From contig NZ_JYKS01000004.1 of the NCBI RefSeq assembly GCF_000935045.1, positions 248,001-312,000 on the forward strand: 64,000 nucleotides of DNA, in the 5' to 3' direction. The translations under genes and the position numbers were made by a program. How positions within the stretch are numbered: the first letter of the stretch is position 1; each line of letters starts with the position of its first letter. Origin of the DNA: Pseudomonas sp. 10-1B. GTDB taxonomy: Bacteria; Pseudomonadota; Gammaproteobacteria; Pseudomonadales; Pseudomonadaceae. The notes under the pieces were generated by a model that saw only the letters and a program-made list of their open reading frames with translations, was not told where the DNA came from and did no database searches. This document shows, in pieces, positions 34,923 through 43,486 of this stretch.

Positions 34923-36112
34923 TGTTCGATCACCGTTACGAAAAAGACGTGGCCATCACCGGCATCGGCCAGTCGGAAGTCGGCCGGCCGTCGGACAAAT
35001 CAGCCATGCGTCTGACCCTCGATGCGTGCCTGCAAGCGATTGCCGACGCTGGGCTGCAACGCAGCGATATCGACGGGGTGGCCTGCTGGCCCGGCGACAA
35101 CAACAATGGCGACCCGTTTTCCCCGGTGGGGCCCAGCGCACTGAAGAGTGCACTGGGGCTCAACGTCAACTGGTTTGGCGCAGGCTACGAAGGACCGGGT
35201 CCCCTGGCTGGGGTGATCAACGGGGCGATGGCGATCGCCGCCGGGTTATGCAAGCATGTGCTGGTGTTCCGCACCATCACCGAAGCCTCGGCACGCGCAG
35301 TCAACCGCCAGGCCGGCGCCTTGACCGCCAAAACCCAGGGCCGCGACAACAGCTACGCCTGGCAATGGTTCACCCCGTTCAATGTGCATTCGGGAATCAA
35401 CCTGATGGCCCTGTATGCCCAGCGCCATTTTCACGAGTACGGCACCCGCCCCGAGCAACTGGCACAGATCGCCCTCACCTGCCGACGCAATGCCATGCGC
35501 AACCCCAAGGCGGTGTACCGCACGCCCATGACGATGGACGACTACATGAACGCGCGGATGATCTCCTCGCCCCTGCGCCTGTTCGACTGCGATGTGCACT
35601 GCGATGCCTCTACCGCGATCATCCTGTCGCATCGCGATGTCGCCCAGGATCTGCCGAACAGGCCGATCCGCATCGAGGCGATGGGCGCCGCGCTGAACCA
35701 GCCCTGGTCGTGGGACCAGATTTCACTGACCCGGATGGCCGCCTTCGATGTCGGCCAGATGATGTGGGCGCGCACCGACTACACCCCGCAGGACGTCGGC
35801 TCAGCGCAGCTGTACGACGGCTTCTCAATCCTGACCCTGATCTGGCTGGAAGCCCTGGGTCTGTGCCCGGTGGGAGAAAGCGGGTCCTTTGTCGAAGGTG
35901 GAGGGCGTATCGCGCTGCAAGGCAGCTTGCCGATCAACACCAATGGCGGGCAGTTGTCAGGCGGGCGCACCCACGGGCTGGGCTACGTGCACGAGGCGTG
36001 CCTGCAACTGTGGGGGCGCGCCGAAGGCCGGCAAACCCGCGACCATGGCGTCAGTACGGTGGCCGCAGGCGGCGGCCCGCTGGGGGGCAGCTTACTGTTG
36101 GTACGCGAATAG
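34919..36112 (+). CDS. ditF: Thiolase-like (lipid-transfer/SCP-x type) protein, DitF-like; probable retro-aldolase
   Basis: A 397-residue thiolase fold that lacks the nucleophilic Cys: the equivalent segment reads G-A-G-Y-E-G-P-G-P-L-A-G. It keeps features of the Ltp2 group, including A-Q-L-Y-D-G-F-S and R-T-H-G-L-G-Y-V-H-E, with Tyr and His that serve as acid/base in those aldolases. It overlaps the DUF35 gene by four bases. I infer that the pair cleaves a C-C bond of a beta-hydroxyacyl-CoA by retro-aldol chemistry instead of thiolysis. DitF in BKME-9 was annotated only as thiolase- or sterol-carrier-like. The 9-base gap to convergent ditR is notable. Confidence 0.85.
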   Translation: MMFDHRYEKDVAITGIGQSEVGRPSDKSAMRLTLDACLQAIADAGLQRSDIDGVACWPGDNNNGDPFSPVGPSALKSALGLNVNWFGAGYEGPGPLAGVINGAMAIAAGLCKHVLVFRTITEASARAVNRQAGALTAKTQGRDNSYAWQWFTPFNVHSGINLMALYAQRHFHEYGTRPEQLAQIALTCRRNAMRNPKAVYRTPMTMDDYMNARMISSPLRLFDCDVHCDASTAIILSHRDVAQDLPNRPIRIEAMGAALNQPWSWDQISLTRMAAFDVGQMMWARTDYTPQDVGSAQLYDGFSILTLIWLEALGLCPVGESGSFVEGGGRIALQGSLPINTNGGQLSGGRTHGLGYVHEACLQLWGRAEGRQTRDHGVSTVAAGGGPLGGSLLLVRE

Positions 36113-36121
36113 CGACGGGGT

Positions 36122-36907
36122 TCAGTAGAGTACGCAGGCCACTTCGTTGCAGAACTCGATCAGCGCCTTGCCCATCTCGGCAAGGCCCTCTTCGTCGCGC
36201 TGGCCGCGGAACATCACCGCCGAAACGGTGAACTCGATGCTGTTGGAAGGAGAATAGATCGGCGCTGCCACGGCCAGGATACCGCCGGAAAAATGCCCAT
36301 CGTCCATCGCCCAGCCGCGCTGGGCAGCCACTTTGACGTCCTCGCGGTAATTTTCCAGAGACAACGGCCGGGCCCAGCGGATCTTCTCGAAATTACTTTC
36401 CACCAGCGGGTCGTGCATGTCGAGCTGAGTGGCGAACAGTCGCCCGCTTGCGCCCATCAGGATCGGCAGTCGTTGGCCTTCGGCCATGTCGATGCGCACA
36501 TCGGTGGGGCTGGCCGCGGAGCTGACGATCACGATCCGGTCCGGACTCATCTTGCGCCACAGCGTGATGGTCACCCGCAGCCGCGACGCAAGGTTCTGTA
36601 ACAACGGCTTGGCCATCTGCACGCGATGACCCTGGGTCACCAGTTGCTCCACCAGGCGCGCCAGGCCGGAGCCCACTGAGTAGCGTTTGGACAGCGGGCT
36701 GAAATCGACCACATCCTCCTGCACCAGGGTACGCAGGATGTTGAAGCAGGTACTGGGGTTGATGGAAAGCTGCCGGGCGATATCCAAGGAGCGTTCAGGT
36801 TTGCCGACCTGGCTCAGATGACGCAGGATGCGTATGGCGTTGGATACCGGCTTGACGAGGGTTGCATTGGCCGATTTGGCGGTGTCGCTCATGTCTGAAG
36901 TGTCCAT
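36122..36907 (-). CDS. ditR: IclR-family regulator, DitR-like
   Basis: A 261-residue regulator with an N-terminal winged helix (R-S-L-D-I-A-R-Q-L-S-I-N-P-S-T-C-F-N-I-L-R) and the IclR effector-binding domain. In BKME-9, DitR is an inducer-dependent activator of ditA1 and ditA3. The position between ditE and ditF is the same here. A perfect ten-base palindrome, TAACTAGTTA (36919-36928), lies just upstream of the gene and may be an autoregulatory site. ATGs at 36907 and 36892 are both possible; neither has a strong ribosome site, so translation may be weak. Which sites in the window it binds is unknown. Confidence 0.87.
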   Translation of the reverse strand: MDTSDMSDTAKSANATLVKPVSNAIRILRHLSQVGKPERSLDIARQLSINPSTCFNILRTLVQEDVVDFSPLSKRYSVGSGLARLVEQLVTQGHRVQMAKPLLQNLASRLRVTITLWRKMSPDRIVIVSSAASPTDVRIDMAEGQRLPILMGASGRLFATQLDMHDPLVESNFEKIRWARPLSLENYREDVKVAAQRGWAMDDGHFSGGILAVAAPIYSPSNSIEFTVSAVMFRGQRDEEGLAEMGKALIEFCNEVACVLY

Positions 36908-36999
36908 ACTGCGTCCGGTAACTAGTTATCACCAATATTCTAGCCTGAGAATTACTCGCCCCGTAAAGTTTTACATGGGAATTTACCGCGATCCGGAGC

Positions 37000-38580
37000 C
37001 TATGGATTCAGCGGCGGCTGGTAGATCAGCCGGCGGGTTTGCAGGTCTTCGCGGCGAAACTGCTGCAAAAGCCCTTCCAGGGCCAGGTCGGCCTGGGTCA
37101 CCCGCACCTGCTGGCGCAAGTAGTCGAGCCAGGACTCGACGATGAACCGTTCGCTGTAGCGTTGCGTCTCGGCCATGTCGCGGTAGAGCCGCCAGTTCTG
37201 CGCGCCATTGCGCCGCCGCGCCTTGCCTACCGCATACACCGCCAACAGAAAATCATCTCGCTGCGGCGCAGGCACCTCGTATATCACCTCCACCGAAACC
37301 GGCCCGTCGGCGTGCGCCACTGGGGCCTGCAATTGAAGGTTGTCGGTCAGCGGCGCCTGTGCAAAGTCGGCTTCGTGGCCCAGCTCCACGCGGCCGTTAC
37401 GCGTCAGTAGCACCCCGGCGTACAGGCACAGCGTCGACACCAGCAGGCTTGCCTGCAGCCCTGCATACTCGGCCAGCGCGCCCCAGGCGGCGCCACCGAA
37501 GGCCATCGCGCCCATCAGGGTCAATACGTACATCGACGCTACGCGGGCGCGCACCCAGTTGGCGGCATAGGTCTGCACCACCGAAGAGAGCGTGGCGTTG
37601 ACCGCCATCCAGCCGAACCCGGCACACAGCATCATGATGCACACCACGTAGCGGTTGCTCGACAACGCAGCGGCCAGCGCGGAGGCGGCAAAGGCGGCGG
37701 TACCGCAGGCAATCAGCAGACGCAGGCCGAGCCTGCGATGCAGGCGAGGTGAATTCAGTGCCGCCAGTACCGCCCCCGCCCCCAGGAATGCCATCAGCAG
37801 GCCGTAGCCACCGGCGCTCATGTCCAGTTGCTGGCGCGCAACCAGGGGCATCAGCGCCCACAGAGCACTGGCGCTAGCAGTGAACACCAGTACCTGCTGC
37901 ATTGCGCTGGATAGTACCGCCGAATGGCGAATGTAGCGCAGCCCGCTGCGCATGCCGCCCATCAGGGTTTCCGGCGGCAGCCCGTGGACAGGCGGTGCCG
38001 GCGCCAGGCGCAACAGAAAGAACATCACGGCGGCCATGCACAACGCTATCAGCACGAACACAGACGTGTTGTTCCAGTAGGCAATCAACGCCCCGGCCAA
38101 GGCCGGCCCCAGGGCACGGGTGGCGTTGACTGCAATGCCATTCAGGGCGACCGCTGCCGGTACCTGATCACGCGACAGCACGCTGATCATGGTCACCATC
38201 CACGCCGCCATACCCAGCGCGCTGCCGGTGCCCAGCACGAAGGTGAAAGCCAGCAGCCCCCAGGCTTCGAGGCGCTCGAGCCCGGCCAACAGGCTGAGCA
38301 TGATGGCCGCGAACACCATCAGGCACTGGGTGACGATCAGCCAGCGGCGTCGGTCGACCAGGTCGGCGATCACACCGCCCGGCAGTGCGAATAGAAAGAC
38401 CGGCAGTGTCACCGCGCTTTGCACCAGCGACACCATGATCGGTGAGGCGGTGAGCGTGGTCATGATCCACGCTGCGCCGACCGTCTGCATCCAGATCGCC
38501 AGATTCACCACCGCACCGGCCAGCCACAAGCCCCGAAAGGCCCGGTTGCGAAATGGCGCCCACGCCGAACCCTCGCTCAT
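37000..38580 (-). CDS. ditE: MFS permease, DitE-like, with a cytoplasmic C-terminal domain
   Basis: A 526-residue inner-membrane protein. The first ~410 residues form 12 helices of the MFS_3/EntS type (motif A region D-L-V-D-R-R-R-W). The last ~110 residues are soluble and resemble a dimeric alpha/beta-barrel (ABM-like) domain, an arrangement often found in this subfamily. DitE was reported as a permease linked to abietane degradation; uptake or efflux of resin acids is inferred. AAGGAG lies 5 bases before the second of two tandem ATGs, so 38580 is preferred to 38583. It is the last gene of the ditA3-B-C-D-E run. Confidence 0.85.
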   Translation of the reverse strand: MSEGSAWAPFRNRAFRGLWLAGAVVNLAIWMQTVGAAWIMTTLTASPIMVSLVQSAVTLPVFLFALPGGVIADLVDRRRWLIVTQCLMVFAAIMLSLLAGLERLEAWGLLAFTFVLGTGSALGMAAWMVTMISVLSRDQVPAAVALNGIAVNATRALGPALAGALIAYWNNTSVFVLIALCMAAVMFFLLRLAPAPPVHGLPPETLMGGMRSGLRYIRHSAVLSSAMQQVLVFTASASALWALMPLVARQQLDMSAGGYGLLMAFLGAGAVLAALNSPRLHRRLGLRLLIACGTAAFAASALAAALSSNRYVVCIMMLCAGFGWMAVNATLSSVVQTYAANWVRARVASMYVLTLMGAMAFGGAAWGALAEYAGLQASLLVSTLCLYAGVLLTRNGRVELGHEADFAQAPLTDNLQLQAPVAHADGPVSVEVIYEVPAPQRDDFLLAVYAVGKARRRNGAQNWRLYRDMAETQRYSERFIVESWLDYLRQQVRVTQADLALEGLLQQFRREDLQTRRLIYQPPLNP

Positions 38581-38613
38581 CATTGCTCCTTAGAACGTCT
38601 TGCCCATCAGGGT

Positions 38614-39498
38614 TTAGTGATCCAGCGGCAGCCCCAGGCGCCCCACCGCGCGGGCCGGGCCGAGCGGGCACGGCGCAGCAATGGTATTGCGCAGCTGGCC
38701 GATGCCGCTGATTTGCGCCACCACCAGGTCACCCGGTTGCAGGAAGCGCCCGCTTTCCAGGCCCACCCCGTGCGTGGAGCCGGTGAACACCAGGTCGCCG
38801 GGGCGCAGCTTGATCCGTGCATCCAGGTAATTGAGCAGCTCGTCCAGGGGGAAGATCATGTGCTGGGTATTGTCGTGTTGGCGTACTTCGTCATTGACGC
38901 TCAGGCGCATCTCCAGCGCAGGCTGCTGCTCGCCGCCCAGCTCGTCAGCCGTCACGATCCACGGCCCTGCGGGCGTGGTGCAGTCCATGGCCTTCTGGGT
39001 CAGTAGGTCGAGCCGCCCGATCTGCTGGCCCGCATCGCGTGCACTGATGTCGTTACCCACAGTGAAACCCAGAAGGCAGGCGCTGGCGCGGGGTTCATCC
39101 TGCAGCGCTCGCCCCACCACCGCCACCAGCTCCACCTCGTAATCCAGTTGCCTGGTCAGCGGCGAATAGCTGATCGGGTCATTGGCCCCGACCAAAGCCG
39201 ACTCGGGCTTGAGGTAGGCCAGTGGGTGTGCCGGGGCCTGACTGCCCAGGCGTTCGAGGTGGCTCAGGTAGTTCAGGCCCACGCCGAACACGCGGCTGCC
39301 CGGTTCCAATGGCGGCAGCAAACGTGCCCCGGCCAACGGCAGGCGTTCGCAAGCCAGGTCCAGGGCGTCCAGGTGCAGCCCCGCGCCCAGCCTCGCCCAG
39401 CACGCGAACGGCGCCCGAACCCGCCGGCAGTGCTCGCTGCTGGCGTCTACCAATGCCCAGAACGCCTGCCCGCCCAGCTCGATCCGCGCCAGGCGCAT
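38614..39498 (-). CDS. ditD: FAH-family hydrolase, DitD-like
   Basis: A 294-residue FAH protein with G-V-G-L-N-Y-L-S-H, L-D-Y-E-V-E-L-V-A-V-V-G (metal-binding Glu), G-N-D-I-S-A-R-D-A-G and F-T-G-S-T-H-G-V-G-L. It most likely processes the ring-opened product made by the adjacent extradiol dioxygenase. The ATG at 39498 is two bases after the ditC stop, and the family begins there, so a longer upstream frame overlapping ditC was rejected. It is similar in layout to the FAH protein at 23976-24842. Confidence 0.84.
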   Translation of the reverse strand: MRLARIELGGQAFWALVDASSEHCRRVRAPFACWARLGAGLHLDALDLACERLPLAGARLLPPLEPGSRVFGVGLNYLSHLERLGSQAPAHPLAYLKPESALVGANDPISYSPLTRQLDYEVELVAVVGRALQDEPRASACLLGFTVGNDISARDAGQQIGRLDLLTQKAMDCTTPAGPWIVTADELGGEQQPALEMRLSVNDEVRQHDNTQHMIFPLDELLNYLDARIKLRPGDLVFTGSTHGVGLESGRFLQPGDLVVAQISGIGQLRNTIAAPCPLGPARAVGRLGLPLDH

Positions 39499-39499
39499 G

Positions 39500-40459
39500 T
39501 CACTGCCGGGCCAGGTAGGTAGGCAGATACTCGGCGTCATGGACCTCTTCGGGAGTCTTGACACTCGGTCCCAGGATGGGCCCCACCATCTCGTGGCCCC
39601 ACAGGCTCAGTTTTTCGGGGTTCAGCTCGTAGGGGTCGCCTTGCCACGGCTCGATTTCAGCAATGGTTTCGAAGGCAAAACCCGAGGGGTTGTAGTGATA
39701 GAAGGACAGGTGCGGGTCTTGCGCATGCTGGCCGAGCGTCATCATCATCGGCAGTTCGCGCTGGCGCACGATATCGTAGGTCTCGCCCACATCACGCACG
39801 TTGCGAACGAACAGCCCGACGTGCTGGACGCCCATTCGCCCGGGCCCATGGCCATAGGCGATGTCGTGGCTAGTGTGATGGTTGAGCCGGGAGCGGAAGA
39901 AGCCGGTACGCCCCTTGCCCGCTCCCGCGCCATACCAGCTGAAGCCCATGACATTGAGCAGGAAGTCTTCAAGTTCCGGGGTGTACTCCGGAGTGATCAG
40001 CACCACGTGCCCTGCACCGCGCTCGTCGGCCAGAAAGCCGCTGTGGGGGCGTCCTGGCTGAAATGAACGCGGCAGCCATTTCTGTCCATAAAACAACTCA
40101 TGTTGGTAGCCGACCGGGTCACGAAAACGCACCACCTCGCGCACGCCGCGGGTCTCGCACAGCTGCGCGTCACCGCGGGTGTAGGCCACGTTGGCGGCCT
40201 CGAGCTTCCTGATCCCATCCTCGAACGCCACGCGCCCGATGGCTTCCCAGCCGATATACGCGATGCGGTCAACCTTACCCGGATGGAATGCGAAGCGGTG
40301 ACGGCGATCATCAATTCTGAAATACAGCGACGCCGGGTCGCCGGGCGGATTTTTGCCGATACCAAAGCCCATCACTTGCGGGCCGTACTCGCGCCAGGCG
40401 TCAAGATCAGGGGTTTCGAAGCCCATGTAACCGATACCAATGATGTCCAATTTGTTCAC
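39500..40459 (-). CDS. ditC: Extradiol ring-cleavage dioxygenase, DitC-like
   Basis: A 319-residue two-domain type I (vicinal oxygen chelate) dioxygenase that opens a catechol-type ring next to the diol using Fe(II). The metal ligands are His151 (A-G-H-V-V-L), His213 (V-Q-H-V-G-L-F) and Glu264 (F-A-F-E-T-I-A), all in the C-terminal domain, and the His194-His195 and Tyr255 region lines the active site. In BKME-9, DitC is the extradiol enzyme of the abietane pathway, expected to act on the diterpenoid diol after DitA and an SDR. Translation starts at GTG with only a weak ribosome site. Confidence 0.88.
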   Translation of the reverse strand: MNKLDIIGIGYMGFETPDLDAWREYGPQVMGFGIGKNPPGDPASLYFRIDDRRHRFAFHPGKVDRIAYIGWEAIGRVAFEDGIRKLEAANVAYTRGDAQLCETRGVREVVRFRDPVGYQHELFYGQKWLPRSFQPGRPHSGFLADERGAGHVVLITPEYTPELEDFLLNVMGFSWYGAGAGKGRTGFFRSRLNHHTSHDIAYGHGPGRMGVQHVGLFVRNVRDVGETYDIVRQRELPMMMTLGQHAQDPHLSFYHYNPSGFAFETIAEIEPWQGDPYELNPEKLSLWGHEMVGPILGPSVKTPEEVHDAEYLPTYLARQ

Positions 40460-40508
40460 CTTGTTCTTGTTCGAGATGAAACGATGCCAACTATCGCTGT
40501 CGCCGCAA

Positions 40509-41267
40509 CTAGACCGCCAGCAGCCCGCCGTCTATGACAAAATCCGAACCGGTAATGAAGGAGGCCTCTTCGGAAGCCACGAACACCGCCAGCGCCACCA
40601 CCTCTTCAGGTTCCCCGGGGCGGTCCATCAGCACACCGTCGAGCAGCATGGCGCGGGCCTTGGGGTTCTCCAGAAACGCCCGGGTGCCAGGCGTAGCGAC
40701 GAAGCCAGGACTCAGGCTGACGGCACGAATACCGACGGTTGCTCCCTCCACGGCCAGTTGCCGGGTAAACGACACTACCGCGCCTTTGGCTGCCGCGTGG
40801 GCACTGATACCGGCCACCTTCGAGCCGCCCCAGGCCGCAGTGGAAGACACGTTGATAATCACCCCGCGCTGCTCGGCCAGGTATGCCCAGGCGTACTTGG
40901 TGGTATAGAACAGCAGGTCGATTTCATTACGCAGGGTGTACTGCCAGTCTTCGATCGACAGCTCACTCACCAGGCCGAAGCGCGCTGCTGAGGCGTTGTT
41001 GTAGAGAACATCAATGCGCCCGTGCTCGGCGACGGCCGCCTCGATCCACGCCCTGGCCTGCTCGTGATCGCCCAGGTCCACGGGGGCAGAGCCATACAAG
41101 GTAAACCCCTCGTCGCTCATCAGGGCACGGGTCTGTTCGTGGCCCTCGGCATTGAAGTCGCAGCCGACCACGATCGCCCCTTCACGAGCAAAGCGCAGCG
41201 CTGCCGCACGGCCTTGGCCGCCTCCGGTGCCGGTAATCAGGGCCACCTTGTTGTGTAAACGTCCCAT
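40509..41267 (-). CDS. ditB: SDR, DitB-like, with His in place of the catalytic Tyr
   Basis: A 252-residue SDR with T-G-T-G-G-G-Q-G for NAD(P) and I-N-V-S-S-T for the catalytic Ser region. The position of the usual Y-x-x-x-K reads H157-A-A-A-K161, so Tyr is replaced by His. In the dit order, this gene is expected to act on the cis-dihydrodiol made by DitA. The substitution suggests either altered acid/base chemistry or a partner role. The ATG at 41267 has GAGGA upstream. It lies between the ferredoxin and extradiol genes in one leftward run. Confidence 0.84.
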   Translation of the reverse strand: MGRLHNKVALITGTGGGQGRAAALRFAREGAIVVGCDFNAEGHEQTRALMSDEGFTLYGSAPVDLGDHEQARAWIEAAVAEHGRIDVLYNNASAARFGLVSELSIEDWQYTLRNEIDLLFYTTKYAWAYLAEQRGVIINVSSTAAWGGSKVAGISAHAAAKGAVVSFTRQLAVEGATVGIRAVSLSPGFVATPGTRAFLENPKARAMLLDGVLMDRPGEPEEVVALAVFVASEEASFITGSDFVIDGGLLAV

Positions 41268-41318
41268 CAGCACATCCTCAACTCGTTGGTTATCACACCC
41301 TCGCAAGTGAGTGCGCAC

Positions 41319-41555
41319 TCAAGCGGGGCTGTCTTGCGCGTCGATGGGCTCCAGCCATACCGCTTCGGCCGGGCAAGCGGCAGCGCCCTCGCGGGCATCC
41401 TCCTCAAGTTCGGGGGGCACCCGGGCGTCATCGAAGTAGACCAGGCCGTCGGCATCGAGCTTGTACACACTGGGGCAAATGGTGGCGCACAGGCCGTAAC
41501 CACAGCAGCGGCTACGGTCGGCAACAGCTTTGAACTGCGCTTTTTCTGAACTCAT
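41319..41555 (-). CDS. ditA3: [3Fe-4S]-type ferredoxin, DitA3-like
   Basis: A 78-residue ferredoxin with Cys18-x4-Cys23-x3-Cys27-Pro and a distant Cys60-Pro. Three of the usual ligands plus the spacing fit the single-cluster [3Fe-4S] ferredoxins that serve many P450s; an extra Cys17 sits beside the first ligand. DitA3 of BKME-9 is unusual for a Rieske dioxygenase in being of this class and being encoded far from the oxygenase subunits. Both traits are seen here. AAGGAG lies 7 bases before the ATG. It could also feed one of the P450s in the window. Confidence 0.88.
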   Translation of the reverse strand: MSSEKAQFKAVADRSRCCGYGLCATICPSVYKLDADGLVYFDDARVPPELEEDAREGAAACPAEAVWLEPIDAQDSPA

Positions 41556-41592
41556 TTTTTTCTCCTTATCAGGTTCAGCTCCAGCAAATTAT

Positions 41593-41615
41593 GAACACTT
41601 ATTTATTTTATGTGC
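41593..41615. promoter_or_regulatory. Candidate operator, site G
   Basis: GAACAC-N11-ATGTGC matches 10 of 12 positions of the shared repeat. It lies 38-60 bases upstream of ditA3, in the 307-base gap shared with the divergent MFS gene at 41863. The rest of that gap shows no gene. Confidence 0.5.
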
Positions 41616-41862
41616 AATTTATTTTTAACGAGGATATGCTCAGCCTCAGTTGCAGCAGTGAACCACGGTTGCGTCCTGGCAAACCCTCTGCGGTCAGCGC
41701 GATCTTGAACAGAGCGTGACCCAGGGTGATTCAACCGGGTGCGCGGCGCAGCACATTCGTTTGTCTGTGAGTCATACGGCTGTGCTGGACAAACCGGAAA
41801 TCACGGTTTTCATACAAAAAATGCAGTGTTTGGCTCAACAAAACCTACAAGGAAGCCAACTC

Positions 41863-43122
41863 ATGAACCCTTCGAAAAACCAGGCGGCCATCGACCTGCA
41901 CGAGTTCCGGCAAAGCTGGAGAATCCTGCTTCTGTCAGTTGCCGGCGTGGCCATCAGCATCAATGCCGCGCTTCTGTACGGCTTTGGCACGCTAGTGGTG
42001 CCGCTGGGCGATGCCTTTGGCTGGGGCAAAAGCGAATTGCAGGCGTGCATCACCTTCCTGTTTGGCGGAGCGGTGGTATCGCTGCAACTAGTGGGCTGGT
42101 TCAACCTGCGCTTTGGCATGAAGCGTGTCACCGTGGTGTCCCTGTTGCTGCTGTCGGTCGGCTACCTGGCCACCACCCAGGTCAGCTCGTCGATCTGGTC
42201 GATGTACCTGGCCTTTGCGCTGCTGCCGATCGTGGGCATGGGCGCACTGGCCGTGACCTGGACCCAACTGATCAGCCTTTGGTACGACCGAAATCGCGGC
42301 CTGGCGCTGGCCATTGGCCTGTCAGGTACCGGCGTCACCGCCGCCAGCGTTCCCCGTCTGATGGCCTGGGGCATAGAGCTGTGGGACTGGCGTGCGGCCT
42401 TCGTGATCCTTGCGCTGCTCAACCTGCTGGTGCTGCTGCCGCTGATCCTGCTGTGGTTCAAGCTGCCCAAGGCGGCCGATACCACCCGGCAGGACGCCCT
42501 GGCGCAGCTGCCGGGCATGAGCTTTCGCGAAGGCATGGGCTCGCTGAAATTCTGGACCTGCAACCTGGCGCTGGGCCTGGTAATTTCGTCGATTGTCGGC
42601 ATGGTCACCAGCACGGTGCCGATGCTCCAAGCCAAGGGGCTATCGGCGGCGGATGCGGCCACCATTTTCAGCGGCTTCGGTATTTCGCTGATCCTGGGGC
42701 GTATGGTCATCGGCTATCTGCTCGACCGCCTGTGGCCGCCGGTGGTCTCAGCGTGCAGCCTGCTGCTGCCCGCTGTCGGCTGCCTGGTATACCTGAGTGG
42801 CACCACCGAGTTCATGCCCCTGATGCTGGCAGCCGTGCTGGTCGGGTTCGGCGCCGGGGCAGAGTTCGATATCGCCGCGTTCCTGATTGCGCGCTACTTC
42901 GGCCTGCGTGAATACGGCCGGTTATTCGGTGTGCACCAGGGCCTCAATACCGTGGCATCGGCCTTGGCGCCGCTGCTGTTCGCCTTCCTATTCGCACGTA
43001 CCGGCTCATACACCGCCATGCTGGTGTACAGCGCCGCATGCTGCGTGGTCGGCCCGCTGTTGCTACTGACCCTTGGACGAGTGCCGCGCTTCGACGCGCA
43101 GCCCTTGCCCAGCCACTCCTGA
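41863..43122 (+). CDS. MFS transporter (monocarboxylate-type)
   Basis: A 419-residue, 12-helix permease. The first helix reads A-G-V-A-I-S-I-N-A-A-L-L-Y-G-F-G-T-L-V-V and the second L-Q-A-C-I-T-F-L-F, the hallmarks of the oxalate/formate and monocarboxylate antiporter group. It is similar to the MFS protein at 45994-47283; both begin with a short D/E-F-R-x-x-W-R stretch, so they are probably paralogues. The ATG at 41863 has AAGGA 9 bases upstream. It heads a rightward operon with a ferredoxin, its reductase and an SDR, and is likely a substrate or intermediate carrier. Confidence 0.86.
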   Translation: MNPSKNQAAIDLHEFRQSWRILLLSVAGVAISINAALLYGFGTLVVPLGDAFGWGKSELQACITFLFGGAVVSLQLVGWFNLRFGMKRVTVVSLLLLSVGYLATTQVSSSIWSMYLAFALLPIVGMGALAVTWTQLISLWYDRNRGLALAIGLSGTGVTAASVPRLMAWGIELWDWRAAFVILALLNLLVLLPLILLWFKLPKAADTTRQDALAQLPGMSFREGMGSLKFWTCNLALGLVISSIVGMVTSTVPMLQAKGLSAADAATIFSGFGISLILGRMVIGYLLDRLWPPVVSACSLLLPAVGCLVYLSGTTEFMPLMLAAVLVGFGAGAEFDIAAFLIARYFGLREYGRLFGVHQGLNTVASALAPLLFAFLFARTGSYTAMLVYSAACCVVGPLLLLTLGRVPRFDAQPLPSHS

Positions 43123-43145
43123 GCCCACAAGAAACGGAGCAGAAC

Positions 43146-43466
43146 ATGCCCACACTGACCTTTATCGAACATAACGGCACCCACCATCAGGTCAACGGCG
43201 AAGTCGGCCAGTCGGTCATGCAGGCCGCCACGTTCGCCAGCGTGCCGGGCCTGCCTGCCGATTGCGGCGGCGCCTGCAGCTGCGCCACATGCCACACCTA
43301 CGTAGACGAAGCGTGGCTGCACAAGGTGCAGGCACCGGAAAGCATGGAGAGTGACATGCTCGAGTACGCCTTCGAGCGTCGTGACAACAGCCGCCTGAGC
43401 TGCCAACTGATTATCAGTGAAGACATGGAAGGCATGGTACTGCACCTGCCCTCTTCGCAATTCTGA
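43146..43466 (+). CDS. [2Fe-2S] ferredoxin (putidaredoxin/adrenodoxin type)
   Basis: A 106-residue ferredoxin with ligands Cys40, Cys46, Cys49 and Cys86 (D-C-G-G-A-C-S-C-A-T-C and S-C-Q). An extra Cys44 lies inside the loop. The acidic helix around D-M-L-E-Y-A is the usual docking surface for P450 and reductase. The gene is 23 bases after the MFS gene and 20 bases before the ferredoxin reductase, making a class I P450 redox chain for the two P450s in the window. GGAG is positioned 6 bases before the ATG. Confidence 0.9.
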   Translation: MPTLTFIEHNGTHHQVNGEVGQSVMQAATFASVPGLPADCGGACSCATCHTYVDEAWLHKVQAPESMESDMLEYAFERRDNSRLSCQLIISEDMEGMVLHLPSSQF

Positions 43467-43486
43467 ATGCGTTGCAAGGAGTACTC

